From contig NC_085924.1 of assembly GCF_035222485.1 (NCBI RefSeq), positions 1,736,001-1,800,000 on the forward strand: a stretch of 64,000 bases of DNA, read 5' to 3'. This document shows positions 43,219 through 54,172 of this stretch, piece after piece. Position 1 is the stretch's first letter. Each line of letters opens with the position of its first letter. The position numbers and the translations under genes were made by a program. Below the pieces are notes generated by a model. That model saw only the letters and a program-made list of their open reading frames with translations. It did not search any database and was not told the DNA's origin. The stretch comes from Podospora pseudoanserina (taxonomy: Eukaryota > Ascomycota > Sordariomycetes > Sordariales > Podosporaceae).

Positions 43219-44901
43219 TCAGCACAAGGAATTAACTATAATTACATCAGAAACAGCTGAATCTGAGGCATCTGCAGCTTCCTGGCAAGTGCGCGCATTA
43301 TGGCCAGGCTTGCCGCACACACTACAGCACTGAACCTTCGTACGAGCCCCCCCCTGCATTACTACTATCCGGCTGCGTTTCTTGCACTCCCTCCTTATCC
43401 ACGGCCTTCTGATCCAATAGATCCTGTGCCTCTTGTATAGTAACTGACCCTCCAAGCCTTACACGTGTTTTTTTTTAGCTCTCCGGCGCTTGCTTAGTGC
43501 CTCATTGGCCTTACGGAGCGAAGAGACCTCTGCACGAAGGAGAGCCACCTGGTGCATTATAGCCGTTGTACCCTTAGTAAGCTGGTCTACCGCAGCTAGC
43601 ATTGAAGTTGGGGAGCTATTTTGATGGTTAGTAATGCGAGTCTTGATGAGCGTTGATTGTGAATTGGCTTCTCGAGGGTTGTGTGGTGTCTGGGAGACCC
43701 AAGGTTGTGTAGTGCCGGGCCGTGAGTTTGGAGGTATTGGCGTACGAAGCTTCATATCCAGCTTAGAAAGTACCCTCTCTGGATCGTACGGTATAAGGCC
43801 AGCGCCCGTAAAGCCACCCTGTATATTCTTCTCTGTTATAGAGACGAAGAAGGCCTCGCGGAAGGCACAGAGGAACTCGAGCTTGCTTATATGGTTGATA
43901 TATATACGTATTAAGTCTTCGATCTGGCGACCGTACGCCTGTTTTAGCGGCCCAAAGTAGCTAACATCGAGTGGCTGGAGGAGGTGGGAGGAGTGTGGAG
44001 GTATGTAGAGCGTAATAATGTTGTTTTGCTGGTAATAGCGCTCGAATTCGGTCGAGTAGTGGCTTTCGTGGCTATCGAGGATTAATAACCGGTATTTGCC
44101 TTTTGTACGGGACGCTGTATAATAGTCGAAGTGCTTGATCTAATCTAGGCCTACCGGATTGGTAGTCCATCCATTATCGGTGGTTACGATACGCCAGGTG
44201 GACGGTAAATTGCATTCGGTATACCAGTTAGCAAGGTAGTACTGTGCGGCTAAGATAATAAAGGGAGGGATAGCCCAGCCGAGGGCATTAACTCCCTGGA
44301 TTACCGTTGCCCATTCGCGGTTGCCAGGCTGGGCCAGTTTTGCCTTGCTAAGGCCGTCCGAGGTCGTAACTACCATACCCGCGAAGATAATACCCATTAT
44401 AAACCCAGTCTCGTCGAAGTTGTAGATATCGTTATCTATAATACCGTACTTGGCCTTAGTGTTCCGTATAAGCGCAAACCACTCGGCAATAACCTTTAGA
44501 TCCTCGCACTTAGCCCTCTGGTAATCGTATCTACGCGTAAAACGCGTACGGAGCTGTGGCTGGCGTTTGACGAAGTTGTGTGCCCAGAGCTTGCCAACAG
44601 GGGGCGCGTCGCGTACGCGTAGCAGTTGGTTGGCTATATCTTCCACACCACGTAATCTTGGTGGAAAAGCTCGCGCATATAGCTCAATGATATATTGAAC
44701 AATAGCATCCTCTTCGGATTGAGTAAGCTTCTTCGATTTGGGCGTGGTATCGCGTCGTGCAGGCCGGCCAGCGCGTCGTCGTAAGAGAGTCGTATGGTGG
44801 ACGTTGTAGATCTTTCCTGCGGCTCGGAGGCTGAGATTTTTATCTTTTTCAAGAGCTTCGAGGGCTAAGATCACCCTGGCTTCCTTTAAAGTAGAAGGCA
44901 T
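43219..44901 (-). pseudogene. Pogo-type DDE transposase with interrupted frame
   Basis: From the ATG at 44901 the protein opens with an HTH/CENP-B-like DNA-binding region (ILALEALEKDKNLSLRAAGK, HHTTLLRRRAGRPARRD), then the catalytic core: first acidic motif NFDETGF, second LILDSHESH, third LLQPLDVSYFGPLK. One in-frame TAG at 44140-44142 interrupts it just before the second motif; relatives usually have an aromatic residue there. The frame then stays open to 43459. A C-terminal zinc knuckle (CCSVCGKPGHNARTC) lies out of frame beyond a nine-base A run (43468-43476) and a run of eight G (43347-43354) on the coding strand. The copy is probably non-autonomous unless the stop is suppressed or removed. 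Confidence 0.9.
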
Positions 44902-44955
44902 ATTGGGTTATGTAGAAAAAGTCGATGTTAGGTAGAAGGATAGTGCGTCGCTTAA

Positions 44956-45001
44956 AAAGTGGTGCACTCGCTTATATGGTGCACTCGCTTATAATGTACG
45001 T
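44956..45001 (-). repeat. Right terminal inverted repeat of the pogo-type element
   Basis: Exact reverse complement of the left 46-bp repeat, including both tandem copies of the inner unit. Beyond it lies the TA target duplication. Confidence 0.95.
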
Positions 45002-45003
45002 TA

Positions 45004-45804
45004 ATGAAATGCGCCCTAGCTCTTCTAAAATGATACCGCATTGTTTATAGATTGGTTTTCCCATTGTTCTTTTACCTCGCTGCCAGGCTTATATCGCACA
45101 TGCTATATCACTGACACATTTGGCCCACACCCGGTGCTTCCGATTATTATTTCTCCTCTTTGATGTATATATTTTCAACCTTGAAAATCACACTGTTTTA
45201 CCAGGTGAGTGACTATCAGGCATTACGAAAACCCCTTTTGTATTTTTTTCTCTTTATATGTTTACACCCTCCAAGTGTCATATTAGACACTTAGGGACAT
45301 GAACGACACCCACAAAAGCTAACGATGCTGAGTTATCTTTATGATTACCTGGATTTCGATCAGTTCGCCTAAGGCTCTGGCGTTTGTCGAACTTATAACC
45401 CACATTTGATATTCCTCCCACCATATCTTACCACACGGTAGCCTTAACCAGGCGCTAACGACCACCAAGACCAGAGAGGTCCCCGTCCATATCACAGGGA
45501 TTGAACATGCTAACTAACTGCACAAAGTGTGGTTGCTCCCAGTATTCACCTTGTCCCACCTTTTGTCAGGCCTACACGTGGGTTGCTCTGTGGTTTTAGA
45601 GCTTCTTTTCACAGACTCGTATAGTTTTCTTTTTCTCTGTTAGGTTTCTATACCTATCTATGTAAACTACCTATATTCTGTAGCATTTGTGTAAATCTCC
45701 CTTAACCCGAGCAAGGCCAAAGCAAAATCGTATAACCAACACACCAGCTCGCAAAACATCGATTTCCATTCCCATCCAGCCATCTGCCTTATTCATACCA
45801 GGAA
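45004..45804. other. Intergenic region right of the transposon
   Basis: About 800 bp, fairly AT-rich, with no gene, RNA gene or repeat that I can support. Confidence 0.4.
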
Positions 45805-46470
45805 TCAAAAACCCAGGCGGGCCAACAACTTATCCAGGTGCTTCTCATTATCATTCCTGCATTCAATAATCACCTCCTCCGTCGGACGGGCCAAAATTTC
45901 CGCGTTGGTAACACGCCACGGCAAAATCGCACACAGGATCGCATCAACATCAGCCACCTTATCAGTCCCATCAATAGTCCTCGGTCGCCTGACTCCTTCA
46001 GCCTCCAATGCCTCCCATTCCCGTGCAACAACCCAATCAACTCCCGAGTCTGATTCGCTAGTAGATGGCAGGGAGGCAGGAAACCCATGAAGCTTGGCAT
46101 CCCTCAACGCTACCTCCCAACTCTCTTTATCGCAGGACCAACCTCGAAATTGACTCCCAAGCCCGTCAAATGAGCGAAGAAACTCGTAAGCGGGGTAGGA
46201 GATCCAGGCAAAGTCGTAATCTATTAAGGCGGTTATACGCCCCGACGTCTCGTCTAAATAAGACGTTGGTTAGGCCTAGATTGGGCATGGTCCGCTATCG
46301 ACAAAGACAAGGCACAAGAGTCTGATATGGTTGGTATTATCACTGAAATCACAGTGCACCACCACCTTGTCATCCTTATCGCTCAATAACCGATGAACTG
46401 CTCACATACTCTGTCAAAGGTTTCCTGTGTCTTCACAATAATTACTGACGACTGCATCGTGATATATCTC
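45805..46470 (-). pseudogene. 5'-truncated APH-type phosphotransferase remnant
   Basis: The C-terminal half of a protein of the aminoglycoside phosphotransferase/choline-kinase-like fold. From 5' to 3' on the minus strand are KTQETFDRVCEQFI, then in another frame DKDDKVVVHCDFSDN (the region of the catalytic H-D loop), then ETSGRITALIDYDFAW (the DFG-like metal-binding aspartate in IDYDFAW) and YEFLRSFDGLGSQFRGW, ending in KHLDKLLARLGF at 45805. At least two frame shifts lie between 46270 and 46410. The N-terminal lobe is absent, and the sequence stops where the neighbouring UstYa-like remnant begins. Fungal members phosphorylate small molecules of unknown identity; this copy is not functional. 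Confidence 0.75.
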
Positions 46471-46500
46471 AGCACCAGCGTTGACAGCTATCGAGTGCGA

Positions 46501-47242
46501 ACGGGTCACATTTCTCCCGTGCATTTGGCATTGAAACATCACCATTTCAGGGGGGAGCCCAACCCTCACAACGACAAACTGTGGGCTGATTTGTATGATT
46601 GTGAGTACCCAAGGCCACACCGTCCCGCGCAGGACACTTACTAATTGTTTTTCCAGTTGGAATCTCCAGAATCAGCACGGAGGAGGCGAGACCAATGGAG
46701 AACAAGACACTTCCAATACCCGGCGATGATAGGTGGATATGCTGTCCAGCTGGCTGTTTTCCACCAACTTCACTGCCTGGTATGATTAGTGATTCTCTTA
46801 TTCTTAGTTTTGAATCTTGATCGCTCGGGATTGGTTTCGCTGACATGCGGCAACAAAACATGAGACGAAAGGGCATCTATCGTGGGGTGACAAGTCAAAA
46901 CACGGATGACTCGATGGGGATTGAGCACATAGATCACTGCATTGATATGCTACGGCAAAGCATTATGGTTAGCCGCAATCATCGACCCCTTAACCTTCTG
47001 GATATCTAGGTATCTAACATGGCGACCCCTGCTCGGTGTAGTAGCGACGTCACCCCACCACTTTTGCTCGGATGTCACTAAACCACCCCACGAAGGTCGT
47101 TGCCGAAGTCGTTCACACATGTCGTAGTCTTTCCAAGATTCAGCAATGGGCTTGGAACAGGCGACTTATGCACAAGGTGGACAAGGATATTGTCGTCAAG
47201 GATGATCCTCTCGGCTGGGGGAAGTATACTTACACCCCGTGA
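46501..47242 (+). pseudogene. UstYa-like (DUF3328) oxidase gene, broken copy 1
   Basis: Pieces of a UstYa-family protein in order: LKHHHFRGEPNPHNDKLWAD, a 56-nt intron at 46601-46656, FGISRISTEEARPMENKT, then after a one-base shift near 46734 GYAVQLAVFHQLHCL with the conserved HxxHC motif. After a presumed second intron come EHIDHCIDMLRQSIM with the second HxxHC motif, and VHTCRSLSKIQQWAW further on, ending in a TGA at 47240-47242. The frame changes again between about 46970 and 47110. The N-terminal membrane helix is not found. UstYa-type proteins oxidise and cyclise fungal ribosomal peptides such as ustiloxin; no precursor peptide gene was recognised here. Confidence 0.75.
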
Positions 47243-47546
47243 AGGAAGCACATGCGTGGGTCTTTTGCGAGGGTTCAGGGATACAACCAGTCAAGCTATG
47301 GAATAAACCGTTGTCTTGAGCGGGACCAACGGGCATAACACATGCCTGGACACATGGCTGAGTCGTTGGGGGCAGTTTCCAACTTGTAAGGATTGAGGTT
47401 AGGTACCTACCATGAGTGAAACTGGGATCCAAAAGTCCGGTTATTAATCCTTTCAACATGCATTCTTCCTCGTCTCAATTCGCACAGCGATCACCCACCA
47501 CGCACGCTAACAACATTGTTATGTCTGAATACTAATAAAGGTGTAG

Positions 47547-48134
47547 ATCCGTTGTCGGACCTAGAGAGGTCGCCCATGAGGTTTGATGCTGAGCTGGGGG
47601 AACCGTCTGTTTTCAAGGGACAACCCCGGGAAGAGCTCGATGAGATGTGGGACTCTCCGGTTGACCGTACGTACTCAAGTGCCCTAAACATCAAGTTAGC
47701 AGTGTGAGCATGCTGATGCGAAGCTCGCAGAACCAATGATCTTGGTGAACAACGAAACACTTCAGGCGTTCGACCCAATATCCAAGCCTACGAAAAGCGC
47801 AAATCGGCACTACGCCCTGGTGGAGGTTTTTTCATCAGCTCCACTGCTTGAATATATCACCCGAAAGTTCATTTGGAGAAATCACTATCAGCATGTCGAT
47901 ACTTTCCAGGATCCGCCTGAAACGACCTGGGAACATGTTGATCGCTGCATCGATCTTCTTCGCCAGGTGCTCATGTGCCATGCCGATACTGGCTTTATCT
48001 TCTACACAGACCACGGGGATGCCCAGCCTGAGGCACGTGTATCTACAGTTCACATGTGTCGCAATTTCTCTCGTATCGTCAATTGGGTCAACGACCACGA
48101 CTCCTCGCTCGAAATATTTGCTGGGATTCTTTGA
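47547..48134 (+). pseudogene. UstYa-like (DUF3328) oxidase gene, damaged copy 2
   Basis: Exon 47547-47666 (FDAELGEPSVFKGQPREELD) and exon 47731-48134, joined by a 64-nt intron (GTACGT...CGCAG), keep one frame to a TGA at 48132-48134. An upstream acceptor (TACTAAT branch, GTGTAG) implies an earlier exon, but no membrane helix was found. In the second exon the expected HQLHC motif is present in the DNA (47833-47847) but one base out of frame after a run of six T. The reading frame passes it as SSAPLLEYI and then rejoins family sequence at RKFIWRNHYQHVD. The second motif reads EHVDRC with Arg where relatives have His. A working UstYa oxidase is therefore unlikely. The two copies differ clearly. 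Confidence 0.7.
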
Positions 48135-49347
48135 GGGCCAGATGATCGGGGAAACATGTACATAATTAGGTACTGTTAGAAACTGCTTATCCACGGCGGT
48201 CGAGAAGAGAAAGGCAATGTATCTAGTAACTAGAACAGTGGGTGATTTTGGCATATCCTAAAATAAAGATTAAGCATATGGTGGATGACATGTGGTATCC
48301 TGCCATGACAATGTCAGTAGCAAAACACAGAGATTAGTTGGATGACTAGGCTAACACCAAACGGCCTGTAGAAAGGAGCTTCGGGAAGAGGTCCCGTACC
48401 ATCATATTGGAGTGTAGGGACTGAATAAAGCCTGGACACAAATACGAATAGATTTCAGGTTCTTTTTCAAGTATGGCTTTCATATGAATATTTTTGGGTA
48501 GACCTCACAAGCATCACAGGCAGCACAACCACCACAATCATCACGAACATCACATACTAATCAACATCATATATAAACAGAATCAAAGAGTATCATAGCA
48601 ACAGGGTATCTCCCTAATGTATTTATACTCCCATCGATACTCCTCATATCACTTCAACCTTTTCCTTCCCTCCCTCCCGTCTATCCCACACACCGAATCA
48701 ATCACTCCTCAGAATATAGCTTCCGCCTGCAAAAACACCAAACCGCCCCTCATCCCCTTAGCGTTATTGCCTGCTGCCTGCTCAACATACAACTTGAACA
48801 ACACCACACAACCCCCGCTACCAAGAATAAAAACTCGAATTAAGATATACACAATAGTAATAGTACAAGACTATTATCTCAAAGTAGAATCAGAAAGGAA
48901 GAACCGAACAGAAAAGAAACCAGCTGTGAACAAAAATTGGGCCGCCCCTGGAAAAAAAAAAAAAAAAAAAGGTCGAATAGAAGAACACCGGGGCCGCGAA
49001 AGAAAAAGAAGCGAAGAACTAGGTGAGGTAGCCGTGGCTCCATCATACGCCAGCTCCAAGGTATAAACGCCTGATGCCTTGACGGAAAAAAAAGAAAAAA
49101 AAAGAAAAAAAGACAAAACGCAGCCTCTGGGTAAACAAGGTTAAGGTGTTCGATACCCGCATTGTTTCATGACTGCGTTCGAAGTGTATGTTGTTGGGTT
49201 GGCGTGTAAAGGGTTGCAAATATATGTACGTTGGTCTTTGCTTCGCCTTGTTGTAGTGTACCCGGTCGTGAAAAAATTGTCGTCTCTGTCTCATATATAC
49301 TGCCCACATGCCCAGAAAGAAAAGGAAACAAAGGCCGTGGTCACAGA
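48135..49347. other. Intergenic region with A-rich low-complexity tracts
   Basis: About 1.2 kb. Poly(A) runs occur at about 48951-48970 and 49084-49112 on the plus strand. They probably belong to the 3' untranslated region of the TBC gene, where they read as T tracts. No gene is supported. Confidence 0.4.
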
Positions 49348-51611
49348 TCAGGTTTTGCCAGCATCCCTGACGGCCCGCATCCACCTCTCCTCTTCACCGT
49401 TGCCGCCAACAACACGAGGTGCCTTTTGTTCTGATGAAAGGTTCAGCGTGGCCTGGACGTCCGCCATGTTCTTAGCACTGAGGAGCGTCATCTCATTTCT
49501 GAGGAGATAAGCCACGCCGGCACGGATCATGATGGCATCGCCTTCAAAGACATAAACATCCCATAGCCGAGTGGCCTCGTCCAAGGCGAGCTGGCGGGTG
49601 AAAAGGGAGGTGAAGATTTCGGAAAGGTAGGCATCCGGGCCGTGGTCAGGGAGGTTCGTCAGATGGTCGTAGAGGTTGGGTGCCTTCTGGGCCAGAGTCT
49701 GCAGCAACAGGTTGTAGGCAGACGACTTGGCCCCGGCGTCAGATGCATAAAAGCTGAGTGGCAGGCCCCGATTAAGGACGTTGGCAAGTGCAATGAAGGC
49801 ATCAACTGGGGTTGGGAGGTTGAGAAGCAAAAGTGCCGCGATGGTCTGTTTTGTGGTTAGCATGAGCCAAAAAGAACAAGAACCGGTAAGCAACTCACGT
49901 TACACCCAGACACGTAGCCAATGTCACTGCGGTACATGGAATAAGCCTTCAACACATCGACCAAGCTCTGGTTGAGCGGGCCTCCAGGCTGGAAGATGCG
50001 AAGGTCTGGCCATGTTCGGTCCTGGACGTCCCTTCTGATCAAGTCAAACCAGCCAACAGCACGGGCATCTTCCATGCTGGCATGTCCAGACTTTGTCTTT
50101 GCTTCGGCGTCACGGGCACGGCTCAATGCAGCGTCAAAAGATGTCTTGGTCAGGCCCAAATCATTGCCAATCGCCCTGGTCCATACGGCTCCTCGACTCC
50201 GTGGTGCGATTCCTCGCCACCACATATCCCTCGTCCTGCGCTCGCGAACAGCCTCGTTCCACCGGGGCAAAATATCACGTTCCCAAATCGCCATCATGCT
50301 GTTTGCTGCGATATCACGGCACTCTGAGCGAACACGCTTCGCATCTTCCCGACGCCTCTCGGCCTCGTGGCTTTGGGCCATCATCTTCTGGTACTCCTTC
50401 AGGTGCCTGCGCTCCTCGGCAGGATCCTTGGGGGGAAGCCAAGATGGGCGGGTGCGGGACAAGACGGCCTCTTTTTCTTTGGAAATGGGTAATGGATCAA
50501 TCATGATGTTGGATTTGCGGAGAGGGGGCAGTTCGGCAAATGCGGACTTGACTCTGGGCTTCGCATCCGTCTCGGAAAGCCTTCTGGGGGTAGGCATCGA
50601 GCCTGTGCTAGACCGTTGAGCTCTGTGCTCCAAATCCTCGGCATGCTCCTCAAGCTTCTCTGTGAGGGCCTTGGCGTCGGGGTTCAGGTCGTTCAGAACC
50701 GAGTTCCAGCTCTTGGATCTCGTTGCCACAGGGCTCGTCACCCTGCTGGAGGCGGCGGAACTGAGCGTGGAGAGGGCAGATTCGGATTTCCACATGGGGG
50801 ATCGGAGGCAGCCTTGGGCCACGGCAACCGGAGGTGTACCATTTCCGAAACTGCGCACTCTCTCCTTGGGAGTTCGCTCTGGGGATGGCGTTTTTGATGA
50901 GGGCTGGCTCTTGGTGCGCTCACTGGGCGGCCTGGGCGAAAGGGGAACGTTGTCCAGAACAAGGCCGTCGGGAATGTCGTCTCCGTCATCCTCGTCGCAC
51001 TCCAGCTCGAGTTCCATGGCCGACTTGCGCTCTCGGTTGGACTGCCAGCTGCTTCGTCGTGGCTTCGGAGCAAGGTTGGTGTCTCGTGGGGCGAGTGTGA
51101 GCCCACCTGGACTGGGGCTTCTGAGCCGCGCAGTCAAGCTCAAAGCAGGACGCAGAGCGAGGTTGCGCATTGGCATTGGGCTGGTTTGCGGTTCCGGCAA
51201 AGGCCCAAGGCTGTTCACGCGGCCATTGACAGCTCGCAGGCTGGAGCTCTGCAGTGGAGCGATACTGGGGCGCGATTTGACCGAAGAGGCGGAATCCCGC
51301 TTTGAGCGTGTCCTGGAGGATTCGCGAGAGCTCTGGAGTCGTGGCGTAGAAGCCGACATGGGCCGCTTAGTAACGGATCGCGAATCGTAGGGATTTGTAA
51401 TGCCTTTGGGGTCGGATAACCGTCGAGGATCGATTTGGCCGTCATCGAGCCCAATTTCTTCAAAGTGACTAACATCGGCAAGCACACTGCAGTCGTCCGA
51501 GGCAATGGAGCTGAGGGAGGAGGATTTCGAGGATTTGGAGGCCGTCATGCCCGGAGGCGAACCTGGCCCGGGCAGGACGGCATCATGAACGGGTCTCTCA
51601 TAGATCATCAT
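49348..51611 (-). CDS. TBC (Rab-GAP-like) domain protein
   Basis: Exons 51611-49899 and 49845-49348 (53-nt intron, GTGAGT...ACAG) give 736 residues. The start is the ATG at 51611 (MMIYERPVHD). The first ~390 residues are serine/proline-rich and probably disordered, with phosphorylatable SP/TP sites. A charged helical linker (RRHLKEYQKMMAQSHEAERR) leads into the TBC domain: WWRGIAPRSRGAVWTRAIGN, then RRDVQDRTWPDLRIF with the arginine-finger motif, then DIGYVSGCN. The last should hold the glutamine finger (YxQG), but Ser stands at the Gln position. TBC proteins stimulate GTP hydrolysis by Rab GTPases. Without the glutamine the activity may be weak, altered or lost. The helical C-terminus (SAYNLLLQTLAQKAPNLYDH) looks normal. 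Confidence 0.88.
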
Positions 51612-54172
51612 CTTGGCATGATCCACCAACAAGACCGATGTCGATATGCGAATTGGAAGGTTTTATTGTTTGGTTTCCTGAAGTCGAGAGTATGGATGCG
51701 ACGGGAAGCGTCGCAGTGCAGTCGTTTCGGAGCCAACCGCTGGATTGACGATATGGCGCACGGCGTCTGAGCGGCAAACCCCCTGAAATGCCGAGCAGAT
51801 GTCTCACGATAGGGTTTGGGTCGAAGAGCGATTGGGCGACAGGAACAAACAAACGTGGCGCGCGACTCGGCTCGGAACAAAAAGCAGCAGCTGGTGATAT
51901 ATTAACTACTCCGGTACGCAGGATGCTGTGAACGATTGATTTTCTTCGTATTATGCTGCGGGCGGCTGCAATAACTATTATGTAGCGAATGTCGTGGTTG
52001 TGTGGTGTGGTGTGGTGTGGTGTGGTGCTATGGTGGTGGTTGGTGTGGGTGTGGGATGAACGAGTGTCTGGCCGACGTCGAGGAGACGGACGGGCCTATT
52101 GTTTGTTAAAGAAGGGGAAAAAAAGAGCGACGTGTCGAGGGAATCAGGAATCAGGAATCAGGAAATCAGGATGGAGAGAAGGAAAAAAACGAGTCAAGAT
52201 GCGGTGGGCGATGGGCGCGCAAATGACGAAGAAACTAACGGCGCAAGCGAGAAGGGGGTAAGAAAGCGCGGGTCCTGAAATCAGACCTGGCATCAAATGT
52301 GGGGCACAGCCTATGAAAAGCCGCCGCGAGCATCTCCCAAGATGAGCTAAAACCAAGGCACAAAGGGAAGCCAGGAACCGGTATCTCGATTGAGAGAGTC
52401 GTGATATCAGATGCAGAAATTTCCCTGTGTTGTTACAGATAAGCGTGAAAATGCTCCAATCCGGTTGCGGCCGCCATCTGATATCATTCTTCCATCCGTC
52501 CATCCTTCCGGCCATGGTGGACAAAAACACCGGCCACGGTTAATACCCAACGGTACAAGCTGAACAGGCGACGGTGCCCCCGCCAGTAAAGTCATGACTT
52601 GTACTGCCTCCCCGGAACAGCGTACCCAGACCAGGCCCATGCAGAGCCACTTGTGCACTCCCGATTCATGAAGATATTCGGAGTCAGTCAGCGGCCTGCT
52701 CTGTTCCCTCCCCACCAACAAGGCCACCGACAGCAGAGGTTGTGAAACAGGTGTGGGAGCAACGGTGAGGTGCGGAAACACTGTGGCTTGCAGCTTCACC
52801 ACTCTGCCCGCGGGCCGGCTGTGGCGTCCGGATGCTCTCCATGAGGGAACACCCTCATTTCTCACCCCCAATCTCGATGCATTTCCCACTCTGTAGAAAA
52901 TGTAGAAAAAGTGGACCGCAACCTCGTCAACAGAAATGCACCTTGGATATCTCCATTTTGCTTTTCTTCTTTGTTTTTTTTTCTTTTTTTCTCATCGTTC
53001 CAGAATTGTGAGATGGAGCAATCGATCGGGGCCTGGAAATGAAGGAGGGGCGCGCCTAGTCTCTGGACAGGGCCTGTGGCGGGGAAGACGTTGTTTGGGG
53101 ATTCGGTGGTTTTATGCCACCGCCAGGCACAGCACCACAGAAACATCGCGCATAAACCGCAACGCCTTTCCACATTCCAGGGTCCTCCTCCATCTCCAAC
53201 TCCCCGCGTCTCACGGTTGGCAACTTACATGTCGCACAGTAGGCTGGTCGGTTCGGTTGAGGTTGATGATCCTCGGGAGCTGATCTCGGGGGAACAACCC
53301 GGGATTGCTGCGGTAGCAAGCAAACGGATCTCGCCGGTATCACCGTCTCGCCCACGATATCCACACTTCGGGCCCCGATTATTTTCAGCTCCTTTTGAGT
53401 TTGGCCACTGTTTCGCTCCACCGGCTTCAGCTGCTTTTAGCAGTCGAAGGTCCTTCTCCACGATGGCTTCATGCAACGTTTGTCTGGTGTCATTCTGAAA
53501 AAGACGTTTTATATCAACGTCCTTTTTCTCATTTCTTTTTCACTTTTTCCTTTTTGCCAGCCCTATCGTGACACCGTTTTCTTGCAACCAAGCAAAGTTG
53601 CTGATTTTGCAAAACTTAGCTCCCGGCTGGGCAAGCGGCATTACTCTAGAGAACCCACTGCTAGCTCTTGGCGACAATGACGGCTTCATCCATGAAGCAT
53701 CTTCTGAACAAAGCTGTCAGGCATAACTGACTTGGTAGTTATCTAAGCTAAGTGTCGGCAGGTGTAGGACTGGTCACTGGATGCTATTTCCAAAGTCCCT
53801 TGGTTTTACCTATCTGAAGGCACATAGCCTACTTCTCGACTCTTTGCTGTCTTGATCTTACTGGAGCCCCTGAACCCGCCATAAGCAGAACAAAAGTAGC
53901 GGTGACTATTGCTCCTGCATGGACCCAACGGCGTCACAAGATGATATGGGATCAGAGGAACAGTGTAGAGGAAGGAGCAACCCTTTGTCTGTTTGCCAGG
54001 TCACCGAGTGGCCCCGTGATGCTCTTCGTTTGAGTCGCTCCAAGGCCCCATCTCAAAAGATGGTCGACCAGCTTCCTCCTGGCTATTCAAGCCATGACTT
54101 TTCCTCTCCTCAACGACTTGCCCTCCAGAAACACAACCAGCCCATCCAACACCTGCAGAGCAAAACCTCAAG
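51612..54172. other. Gene-poor region with a GTGTG repeat
   Basis: 2.5 kb between the TBC and cyanovirin-like genes. A (GGTGT)n tract spans about 51997-52027. Short frames on both strands lack family features. An AT/T-rich stretch is at 52965-53000. It likely contains the TBC promoter and the promoter of the gene at 54173. Confidence 0.4.

Larger units (their letters stand above)
43136..45001 (-). mobile_element. Fot1/pogo-type DNA transposon, full length
   Basis: A 1,866-bp element bounded by 46-bp terminal inverted repeats that match perfectly, and flanked on both sides by TA (43134-43135 and 45002-45003), the target duplication of the Tc1/mariner-pogo superfamily. It carries one transposase-like frame on the minus strand. 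The repeats are not visibly mutated by RIP, which suggests a fairly recent insertion, although the coding frame is interrupted. The size agrees with Fot1-like elements of fungi (about 1.9 kb). Confidence 0.93.

Noticed and set aside
46501-48134. Possible ribosomal-peptide precursor gene near the UstYa-like copies
   Set aside because: I looked for a signal peptide followed by KR-flanked repeated cores on both strands from 45.0 to 48.6 kb and saw none.
47835-48254. 139-codon minus frame
   Set aside because: Overlaps and is antisense to the UstYa-like copy 2 exon, which has recognisable family motifs.
48617-49066. 149-codon plus frame ending in a lysine-rich run
   Set aside because: The run is a poly(A) tract. 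The rest is low complexity and lies in the probable 3' region of the TBC gene.
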